A stretch of DNA of 64,000 bases from CAYRFQ01 sp964423615. GTDB lineage: Bacteria; Planctomycetota; Planctomycetia; Gemmatales; Gemmataceae. The DNA lies in assembly GCA_964423615.1 (NCBI GenBank), contig CAYRFQ010000022.1, positions 1-64,000 of the forward strand, given 5' to 3'. Under the pieces are notes generated by a model, which searched no databases, had not been told where the DNA came from, and saw only the letters and a list, made by a program, of their open reading frames with translations. A program made the position numbers and the translations under genes. This document shows positions 17,031-24,524 of this stretch, piece after piece. The first letter of the stretch is position 1; every line of letters begins with the position of its first letter.

Positions 17031-17762
17031 GTGCATTCCGGAACTGTCATACTCGAGGATTTCAGCTACTCTTACTCGCAAGGGCGGCAGGCATTGCACA
17101 ACGTTTCCTTTCGCGTTGCCGCTGGGGAGCGAGTGGCGCTCGTTGGTCCGAACGGCGCCGGAAAAACAACGCTATTCCTTTGCTTGAGCGGCGTCCATTC
17201 GTTCTCACCAGGCCACGTTCGAGTCTGTGGCATCGACCCTGCCGACAAAACCAAACGTCGCGAACTTCCCCAGAAGGTCGGCATCGTCTTCCAAAATAGC
17301 GACGAGCAAATTTTCAACGCGACGGTGTTCGAGGACGTGGCGTTTGGCCCCTACAACTTCGGCATGTCGCGGGACGAAGTGACTGACCAAGTCAAAGCCG
17401 CGTTAGAACGGGTCGGGCTACAAGGCTATGAAGATCGTGTGCCGTTTCATCTCTCGGGAGGCGAAAAACGACGAGTCGCTCTTGCCGGAGTTCTGGTGAT
17501 GTCTCCCGAAATCCTTCTGCTCGATGAACCGTCCATCTTGCTCGACCCGCGAGGACGCCGCGAATTGATCAACGTCCTCAACAACCTCACGGCAACGAAA
17601 CTCATTGCTTCCCATGACTTGGAGATGGTCTTACAAACGTGTGAGCGGGTGTTGTTGCTCGACAAGGGAAAATTGATTACCGATGGCCCAGCCCCGGAAG
17701 TGTTGGCCAACGAAGAGCTAATGGAAACTCACGGACTCGAAGTGCCGTTCAGTTTGCGATGA
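17031..17762 (+). CDS. cbiO: ECF transporter ATP-binding protein, CbiO-like
   Basis: A 243-residue ABC ATPase that energises the ECF transporter with the preceding CbiQ-like protein. It has Walker A GPNGAGKTT (about residues 38-46), the Q-loop in VGIVFQNSDEQIF (typical of CbiO/EcfA, with DEQIF), the signature LSGGEKRRVAL, Walker B ILLLDEPS, and the H-loop IASHDLEM. The D-loop region reads ILLDPRGRR where most relatives have AGLDP. The frame extends to TTG 17016, but GTG 17031 has GGAAAGGG 5 bases upstream and aligns with family starts. Only one ATPase gene is present, which fits a CbiO homodimer. The S subunit must be encoded elsewhere. Confidence 0.88.
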   Translation: MHSGTVILEDFSYSYSQGRQALHNVSFRVAAGERVALVGPNGAGKTTLFLCLSGVHSFSPGHVRVCGIDPADKTKRRELPQKVGIVFQNSDEQIFNATVFEDVAFGPYNFGMSRDEVTDQVKAALERVGLQGYEDRVPFHLSGGEKRRVALAGVLVMSPEILLLDEPSILLDPRGRRELINVLNNLTATKLIASHDLEMVLQTCERVLLLDKGKLITDGPAPEVLANEELMETHGLEVPFSLR

Positions 17763-17778
17763 CTCCTCCAGAGAGTCT

Positions 17779-17901
17779 TGGAGTCGAGAGTGTCGGAGAT
17801 ACACTGTTTCTTGGTTGGTGTGTTGGTCTGTTGTTGCCCCATCGTCTTTGCACGACTCATCACAGCCGACAAATCAAGACGACCAACACTCCGTGACTCC
17901 A
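17779..17901. repeat. Palindromic intergenic element between convergent genes
   Basis: TGGAGTCGAGAGTGT (17779-17793) pairs with ACACTCCGTGACTCCA (17886-17901) with a one-base bulge and mismatch. Inside, GTGTTGGTC (17820-17828) pairs perfectly with GACCAACAC (17881-17889). It fills the gap between cbiO and mutY and may serve as a two-way terminator. Confidence 0.55.
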
Positions 17902-17918
17902 CCCATTCGCGATGCACT

Positions 17919-19094
17919 TTAGAACAACCTGCCCTGTTGTGGTCCTTCGAGCAACTTGGCGAGCTTCCTTTGAGGCGAACTCAGCGGATAGCGACCGAGA
18001 TCGTTCGGATCAACCCATTCACCGGCGACGTAGAATGTCGATCGAAATTCACCACTCGAATATCTGGCTTCCAGACACACCATCACAATCCGGTATCGAG
18101 TGACGCCGTGTTTTACGGTTGTCAATTCACACCCAATCTCGGCCGTAAAGCCAGTCAACTCCTTCAGAATACGCCTCGCCGCGTCATCAACGCTTTCACC
18201 TTTTTCGATCGTGGCGTGGGGGAATTCCCACATGTTGGCCCACCAGGTTTTGTGCTCGTTCTGGGTTTTCTTGTCGCTCTGGTTCTCTGCAGGGCGCTGG
18301 ACCAGAAATACCTCCCCACCCTTCCGCAAGACGACGGCCACCTCGTGAAGTTCGGTCACCTGGATCGGCTTCGCTAGCTCCGGAAGTTGGTCTTGGAGGT
18401 CATGGCCAAAGGCTCCGCACTTTTTCGAGAGCGGACATTCCCCGCACTGAGGTGCATTCGGGGTGCAAATTAAAGCACCGAGTTCCATCAGGGATTGATT
18501 GAAATCCCCAACTCGTTTTTGTGGTAGCAGCGTTTCCGCGACGGTCCACAGTTCGGCATTGAGAGGATGGGATTTCGGGTCTCCACGCAATCCGAAGAAC
18601 CGCGTGAGTAAGCGAATCGAGTTTGCTTCGAGAATGGGAAGTCGCGCATCGAAAGCCTGAGAGAGTACGGCACCAACGGTGTACCTCCCGAATCCCGGAA
18701 GTCCAAGAACGACCTTGGGATCCTTGGGAAACTGTCCTTCGTGGTCTTCGCAGATCTGTTTGGCAGCAGCCAAGAGATGACGGGCTCGACGGTAATAACC
18801 AAGCCCTTCCCACAACCGGAGAACTTCTTGTTCTTCAGCCCGGCCGAGGTCGGCAATCGTTGGGAACGCTTCGAGGAACCTCTCGAAGTAAGGGATCACG
18901 GTAGCCACGAGAGTCTGTTGCAACATCACTTCGCTCACCCAGATGGCGTACGGGTCTCGATTGGCTCTCCACGGTAAGTCTCGTTGGTTTTTGTCAAACC
19001 AAGAAAGCAACCGACGACGGAACCACTTCCCGAGCGCCGGGTCCGACGGTTGAGGAAGTGGTGGACCCGGTAGCGAACAATTCTGATGCGACAA
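17919..19094 (-). CDS. mutY: A/G-specific adenine glycosylase MutY
   Basis: A 391-residue base-excision repair glycosylase that removes adenine mispaired with 8-oxoguanine. The catalytic Glu is in WVSEVMLQQT (about 55), the helix-hairpin-helix is LPGFGRYTVGAV (about 132-143), and the [4Fe-4S] ligands are C210-x6-C217-x2-C220-x5-C226. A C-terminal NUDIX-like MutT domain for 8-oxoG recognition spans about 245-375. Notably, the position of the catalytic Asp (E. coli D138, in PILDGN) is Glu here (PILEAN, residue 156). The start is a TTG; no ATG exists before the catalytic domain, so the exact N-terminus is uncertain. The FHA gene lies upstream on the same strand, about 90 bp away. Confidence 0.9.
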   Translation of the reverse strand: MSHQNCSLPGPPLPQPSDPALGKWFRRRLLSWFDKNQRDLPWRANRDPYAIWVSEVMLQQTLVATVIPYFERFLEAFPTIADLGRAEEQEVLRLWEGLGYYRRARHLLAAAKQICEDHEGQFPKDPKVVLGLPGFGRYTVGAVLSQAFDARLPILEANSIRLLTRFFGLRGDPKSHPLNAELWTVAETLLPQKRVGDFNQSLMELGALICTPNAPQCGECPLSKKCGAFGHDLQDQLPELAKPIQVTELHEVAVVLRKGGEVFLVQRPAENQSDKKTQNEHKTWWANMWEFPHATIEKGESVDDAARRILKELTGFTAEIGCELTTVKHGVTRYRIVMVCLEARYSSGEFRSTFYVAGEWVDPNDLGRYPLSSPQRKLAKLLEGPQQGRLF

Positions 19095-19114
19095 ACGAGA
19101 ATTCCAGTCTTTCT

Positions 19115-19182
19115 GGAAGGGTGAAGGTAAAAGGGCAAATCAAGGCATTCTTCATCCTTCTGCCTTCGCCCTTCCTCCTTCG
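19115..19182. repeat. Heptad element between the FHA gene and mutY
   Basis: A purine run (GGAAGGGTGAAGGTAAAAGG) is followed by pyrimidine heptads TTCATCC, TTCTGCC, TTCGCCC, TTCCTCC. The arms do not pair closely, but the 7-base period is clear. It fills most of the gap. Confidence 0.75.
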
Positions 19183-19185
19183 TTG

Positions 19186-19821
19186 TTACCCTCCGGCTTT
19201 TCGTCGAGAGTAGGCTTGCAAAGCGGCGGCGGCGGCTTCGGCGGTGTTGAGTTTGGGTTCTTCTTTCTTCTCTTCGGGTGCGGGCTGCTGATCGGTATCG
19301 TCCAACCCGGGCAAGTCCATCCGCGTCGTTCCGTCGGGAACTTCGTCATCGTCTCCCGTACTCGGCGTCAAAACAGGATCGTCACCGTCGACCGAAGATA
19401 GCAACAACGCAGCCATTTCTTCGTCGTCTGTTGGTTCGGAGGCCGAAGACGATTGTTCGGTTGAGGATTGTTCGGTTTTCTTGGTCGCTGGAGGAGGAGT
19501 TGGTTCATCAACGGAGGGAGCCACCTCTGTAATCTCGACGCGGAAAAGCAAGGGCCCGGCTTTCAATTCATCGTCGTGTTTCAGTTCGCGTTGCCCCTCG
19601 ACCTTCTCGTTATTGACGAAGGTACCGTTGAGACTTCCGAAGTCGCGAACGAAAGCTTGTTCCCCTTTCTGCATGATCGCGCAATGCCGCTTGCTGATCA
19701 GTTCGCTCACTGGTCGCAAATGACACTGTGGATCCCGACCGATTAAAAATTGAGCAAGGGGAATGGGCAGTTTGTGTCCCTCGGCTTTTCCAGCCGATAG
19801 TACAATCAGGGTTAGCTTCAT
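19186..19821 (-). CDS. FHA domain protein
   Basis: A 211-residue protein with an N-terminal forkhead-associated domain (about residues 1-98), a phosphothreonine-binding module. The conserved residues are present: IGRDPQCHLRP (27-37), SKRHC (43-47) and SLNGTFVN (63-70). The rest is a low-complexity acidic/Ser/Thr/Pro tail (TEQSSTEQSS, DDDEVPD) ending in an Ala-rich helix, so probably disordered. The ATG at 19821 is chosen because the FHA fold begins at MKLTLIV. An upstream in-frame start at 19845 is less likely. Likely a cytoplasmic partner of Ser/Thr kinases, which planctomycetes encode in number. The partner is not in the window. Confidence 0.88.
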   Translation of the reverse strand: MKLTLIVLSAGKAEGHKLPIPLAQFLIGRDPQCHLRPVSELISKRHCAIMQKGEQAFVRDFGSLNGTFVNNEKVEGQRELKHDDELKAGPLLFRVEITEVAPSVDEPTPPPATKKTEQSSTEQSSSASEPTDDEEMAALLLSSVDGDDPVLTPSTGDDDEVPDGTTRMDLPGLDDTDQQPAPEEKKEEPKLNTAEAAAAALQAYSRRKAGG

Positions 19822-20740
19822 AAACGATGTCCTCTCTTCTCGCACGGGTTCGCCTTGGGTTTAGGATATGACATGTCAAAACGTCATGTTTCGTCCACCG
19901 GTCACTGGGCGACGGGTTCAATCCTTCGGAACAAGATAGGCGAAACTGGTTGGATAAAGGCTCAATGCAACATCTAGTTTGTGTTGGAATCAATCCACAA
20001 GTGGGAGAGGGTGCGAACCAACGTTGTTGTGGATTTCGGAATCTTTGCTTGCTGTACGAATCTTTTCAACCAAACCGAAACAAGGGACTTTCTTTCTTCC
20101 CTCGATGAAGTTTCGTGGTTGCGTCCAAAAGCCATTCCAAATCCACACCGACACGCGAAGCTCAGAAATCCCTTGCTTGGATTCTCCAACCTGCCTTGAT
20201 CACAAGTTAGCTTGGAAGTGGAGAACCTGCACTGGGGCCTTCGCGAGCAGATGGTTCGCAGATCGTTCCAGTTGTAAATACTCTGATCGTCCTGAGACTC
20301 TGGAAGAAACAGTCACTCCTTGTGATTTCCGATGATCAATGTCGAATTGACATTCTCACTTCCAAGACAAACCCTATCGAGATCCCTCAACAGGGGATAT
20401 GGAAGGTGAGGAGAGAGAATCGTCCTGCGAACTATTTGCCTGTGCTGGGTAGCACACCATACCCAACAAGAATTCGCCAACCCCTCAGTGGAGAGAGGTT
20501 TGGGAATGGACAATAAACTCTAGAGACGGAAACCACCCAAAGAAGTCGAGTCGGTGGACCAACATGATGATTTACTCACAAACCTTTAGCCCCATTGTAT
20601 GATGAAAAGCTCAATTCAAGCAACGAGAAAGAATCGCTCACTCTGAAATTTCTGAAAAAAATTCATTTCTCCCAAACACCCTAATATGTAAGGAGTTAGT
20701 ACAACCAGAACGGATTCGGACGACTGAAGGTAGTTCGGAA
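19822..20740. other. Non-coding region, about 900 bp
   Basis: Short open frames only, none with family features or a ribosome site. It is AT-rich towards 20570-20700 and presumably holds the divergent promoters of the FHA gene and the 725-codon gene. Confidence 0.55.
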
Positions 20741-22918
20741 GTGCTCCTCCTCGCTTCCGAAATGACTCTTGTTCCCTTTGTTGTGCATATCAGAGGCCCT
20801 CTCTATCCCGTCCGAATCCCCGTCAGAAACCTGCCCCTGTTCTTCTGTGAGAATGTCATGCAAGGATTTCGATTAGATGCGACTTCAGTTGAACTACTCA
20901 GATGCGCCGGAGGCGAGAATCAGGACACACCTGTAACGTTGCCCTCGGACAAGATTCGCAACATCATCCAAGAAATCATTATGGAACGAAACTGGTTCTT
21001 CGCCTCTTCCACTTGGGGTAAGAGCCGAGTTGACCATGTTGAGCAAGAGACTACTCGCTGGGAAATTGTGAAGGGTCGTCTCATAGACCCCAAATACACG
21101 CGAGAAGAACAAACCTTCGAATCTTGGAACGTCCGGGTCTCCCAGAGTCCTGATTTAGGACCCTCCGCGGAGGCTTTGGCGACGACCTGTCAGAGCCAAA
21201 ACCGACACGAAAACACTAGCAGTGCTCCACGCCAGAGTGAACCCAACGACGATCAGCCAAGCGAGAATATACCCCTGGTGTCTCTCAAATTGGACTGGTC
21301 CACCAGTGAACTCCATGTCGTCCGCAGCGTTCTCTCGTATGTGTGGGAAGGTTACAGCGAGGGGAACGTCGTTCAGACCCGCGAAACTACCAAGTGGGTG
21401 CAAGAACTCGTTGGAACTGTTGATCTCTCTTTGTATGGCCATGAACTCACCCTGCGGGATGAACTGATCTCGCGAGTTTTTCATGCTGTCGTTGGAGTAA
21501 GTCGACTTCCCCTGACGTCCATCGAGTCTCCGCTGCCTGGTTTTACTTTCGGGCAACTCGGTTATGTGGCCAGAAAACCACTTTCGGACTCCCAAGAACA
21601 GCCGCTCTCCAACTGGAAACAACTCCTCGAAAGTGGACTCACGCGCGAGTTGAATTGGCAAGAAGTCGTGCGTTTGCTTGAATTACTTCTTCGACTGGAA
21701 GCGCGCGTTCGTGACCCGGAACTCGTCCGAACATTTCTCCAAAGGTGGAAAACACTTAGGTACTCCAACGTCGAGTTGCCCGAACTTCTCCGACAGGTCG
21801 TGAACGTAACTTCTCTCTCGCCTTACACAAATTTCGTCGAGAACCTACTTCACTTCACGCGATGCCTCGCCGATGACCCCGAAGGCATTTCGACGGAAGA
21901 CCATGTCGACTTTCTGGGATACGTTTTGCGTCAGCTGGGAAGACACCTCACAGCCTACGACCTTGTGGTTTTCCACAACCGGGGCGCGAATTATCCGGAT
22001 GCGTTGTTTCTTGACGCCGTCTTGTCCGAGTATCTGCGATTGATCGGAAACCATCCGACGCTCTTTTCCGATTCGTCGGACGATGACGCCCGTACGCAAC
22101 GAACGAAACGGTTGCGTCGTCGTGCATTGCGACAAGGCTTCCTCCATTGGCACAAGTACCGAGGACTCCCTGTTCCTGTCGCGCCGACTTCTCCTGGAGA
22201 AAACACGCGCGTGTTGCCCGTGCCTTACGTCCGTGTTCCGGAGGACCAGCTTCTTCAACTCACGGCCCGTGAAAAACGACTCTTCGAAAATCGAGAATTG
22301 ACCATTCCAAGGCACGCGACGGATGTCGTATTCCAATGCTTTCGAGACCTTAGTCATCCGCGCGAGCTTCAGGAACTCGGAACAGCTGTTTTCATCGATC
22401 GGCCTCTTGGGATCCGAAAAGCTCCAGGAGAACCCGACCAAACGGTTTTATTTTCCCACGTTGCCTTCAGCGGCTCCATCGCGGAGCAACGACTCGCGTT
22501 TCTCGCCGAGTTATCCCCTGAGGTAAAACCAGGAGAACTATCCGTTTCGCTACCCAAAGGAATTTCAGTTCGGGCGTATGCCGCTATCCCTCCGCGAGTC
22601 GTTTCGCTTGCCGACGCCGTGCGAGCTGCGGATGATTTTCTGTTGCTCCACACGACCCGCTCGGCAGTGGCCGAATTTGTCGATCAGTACCCCGCCCTTC
22701 CGTGGTCGTTGACGCAAACCAATCCTAAGACTCCTCAAAAACTATTGATTCTGCCTGATCCCGAAACCCTGTCCAGTGACGCCATCCAACTCGTCGTTTA
22801 CGATCGCAATCTCCAGGAGGTGTTTCGCACCGAAGCTGATTTGTCAGCTGGATATATTGGAGTTGGTGGGAAAGAATTTCCGAGGAATGGACTGCGCCTC
22901 CTCCGAAAACAAAAGTAA
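20741..22918 (+). CDS. Large uncharacterised protein
   Basis: A 725-residue protein that I do not recognise. There is no signal peptide or membrane segment. The central part (about 290-480) looks all-helical, with many Leu/Arg/Glu runs such as WQEVVRLLELLLRLEARVRD. A basic stretch TKRLRRRALRQ lies near 463. The C-terminal third looks mixed alpha/beta (LLILPDPETLSSDAIQLVVYD). A Ser/Asn/Gln-rich linker sits near 145-175. The frame opens at GTG 20741; ATG 20762 is an alternative and neither has a clear ribosome site. The long clean frame, with only short shadows opposite, supports a real gene. A palindromic repeat lies about 70 bp after the stop. It stands alone between two non-coding regions. 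Confidence 0.75.
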   Translation: MLLLASEMTLVPFVVHIRGPLYPVRIPVRNLPLFFCENVMQGFRLDATSVELLRCAGGENQDTPVTLPSDKIRNIIQEIIMERNWFFASSTWGKSRVDHVEQETTRWEIVKGRLIDPKYTREEQTFESWNVRVSQSPDLGPSAEALATTCQSQNRHENTSSAPRQSEPNDDQPSENIPLVSLKLDWSTSELHVVRSVLSYVWEGYSEGNVVQTRETTKWVQELVGTVDLSLYGHELTLRDELISRVFHAVVGVSRLPLTSIESPLPGFTFGQLGYVARKPLSDSQEQPLSNWKQLLESGLTRELNWQEVVRLLELLLRLEARVRDPELVRTFLQRWKTLRYSNVELPELLRQVVNVTSLSPYTNFVENLLHFTRCLADDPEGISTEDHVDFLGYVLRQLGRHLTAYDLVVFHNRGANYPDALFLDAVLSEYLRLIGNHPTLFSDSSDDDARTQRTKRLRRRALRQGFLHWHKYRGLPVPVAPTSPGENTRVLPVPYVRVPEDQLLQLTAREKRLFENRELTIPRHATDVVFQCFRDLSHPRELQELGTAVFIDRPLGIRKAPGEPDQTVLFSHVAFSGSIAEQRLAFLAELSPEVKPGELSVSLPKGISVRAYAAIPPRVVSLADAVRAADDFLLLHTTRSAVAEFVDQYPALPWSLTQTNPKTPQKLLILPDPETLSSDAIQLVVYDRNLQEVFRTEADLSAGYIGVGGKEFPRNGLRLLRKQK

Positions 22919-22990
22919 ATATCCGGTCGTTCCTTGGGCAGGGCATTGTGGAACAGTTGAATGTTGGATGGTTTTCTTGGACACGAACCT

Positions 22991-23035
22991 CGAAACGCCA
23001 GCAAGGGCCCAGAAAATGCCCTCGCTGGCGTTTCG
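22991..23035. repeat. Dispersed palindrome (CGAA-CGCCAGC type)
   Basis: CGAAACGCCAGCAAGGGC (22991-23008) pairs with GCCCTCGCTGGCGTTTCG (23018-23035), with one wobble position and a 9-base loop. It shares the CGAAACGCCAGCAAGG core with the repeat at 8691. A partial third copy (TTGCTGACGTTTCGGGCTTGC) begins near 23053. Its position suggests a terminator of the 725-codon gene. Confidence 0.7.
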
Positions 23036-24509
23036 AAGTAGTGCAAGAATCTCTTGCTGACGTTTCGGGCTTGCGTCTAAATTTCCTTCCAAATAACGTA
23101 CAAAAACAGGATATTGCACTCTTGTTTACAAAATGGCACCTACACACAAACCCTGGTCAGAGGCATCACAAACAGAATTCACGTCGGGATTTGCATTTTT
23201 TCCGGTTGGACCGACATTCTTATTCGTCTCATCTAGTGAGAATGTAGGCGCCGACAGATCGGTCCTTCCGGTAACACAAAGAAATTCCGTTTTAGGCCAT
23301 GGGCTCGCAATACCGCCTTCGAATACGACGAAACACCCCGACTTCAGAAATTTATCTATTTGGCAGTATTGAGTGTTTTATTTGAGCGGGTGGCACCGTT
23401 AGTACCATTGAAACGGTACAGAAAATGCGTCTAACACCACCAATACGACGAATACTAAGAATCCCGTGGATACTAGGCAAACATTGCTTCAAGGCTCAGG
23501 AGTGTGGTAACTACAAACAGAGTGCGAGGGATGGAGTGGCTCTTCGGACCTCGTGGCGGACTCCAACCGGCCAAAGCAATAGGGGATTCGAACAAAGGAG
23601 AGGGAACGAGCGAAAGTGAAAGTGGGAAAAGAAAACACTCTTCCCAGTCAAGTTCAGTCGCTGCAGTCAACTTTACCTTTGTCTTTTGTTCGCCTCAGTC
23701 CAGCCTGTACTTTGCTAACGATTGTACTTCCCTGATCGAAAGGAACATCCCTCGATGGAGTTGTTCTCGTCCATGGTCCGGACATTGCGGAAAACAACAC
23801 CTGAAACTTCACGTACCTCTTGTCGTTCCCGCAAAGTCGACTTTTTCCATCCATTTTTCATCTACGGTACATGTTATCGGACTAGAATTTTGTATGATAT
23901 CCAGCACGATCGGCTACTTTAGGCAATTACAAAAAAACAAACGAGACAATCAACCGAAACCACTAATCTCCAAAAAGGATTCCTTAATGGGAGACTCTCC
24001 ACCTGCCCAAAATTTCCCTCGCGAGTTGCCTTCCCTTATGAAATCGTAACCGTTCCCAATCTTTCCAAATTGGGAGGGACTACGAACACAGCACCAACGA
24101 TTTCAAGTTTGAGCTTAAGCCTACCAGGAAATCTGGAACTGTCGTAATGTTCGAATCGAACCGTCATAACCAGACACTTGCGAACAAGACCCCAAATTCT
24201 TCGCTGATTTTCGTAACCGATAAGACGTACACAAAAAGCCGTTTTCGTATAAATTCTGATGTTTAACCTGACTTTGCCAGTTAAAACACTTGCCAATCTG
24301 CCAGATTGTCTGAGCCACCAACATGCAGGAAGATGCCGGTAAGGATAACTTGCACTGAGCGGAATATACGTCCTTATATCTTTGTTATTTTACCTGGGAC
24401 TCAGGGTTTAGCGTGTTGACGACTGGGCGCTTTTGATAATATCTACCGCCGACTGTTAGTTCAAAATCGTCAATCACTTCCCCTCGCTCCCTCGGCCCCT
24501 CCCGTTTCC
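23036..24509. other. Non-coding region before the giant gene
   Basis: About 1.5 kb without a convincing gene. It contains a purine-rich stretch with a loose 7-base period near 23592-23635. A TTGACG at 24416 and TAATAT at 24437 (15-base spacing) is a weak promoter candidate for the giant gene. No RNA family was recognised. Confidence 0.5.
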
Positions 24510-24524
24510 ATGGAGATTAGAGTG

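Noticed and set aside
23575..23615. GGGGATTCGAAC, which resembles the complement of a tRNA T-arm
   Set aside because: The flanking bases do not form the T-stem, and no acceptor or anticodon arm could be built.
23504..24049. Plus-strand frame of 181 codons before the giant gene
   Set aside because: Composition is rich in Ser, Cys and Trp in an irregular way, with no start signal and no family resemblance.
24416..24442. TTGACG and TAATAT as promoter of the giant gene
   Set aside because: The spacing is 15 bases and the -10 box is weak; kept only as a note in the intergenic entry.
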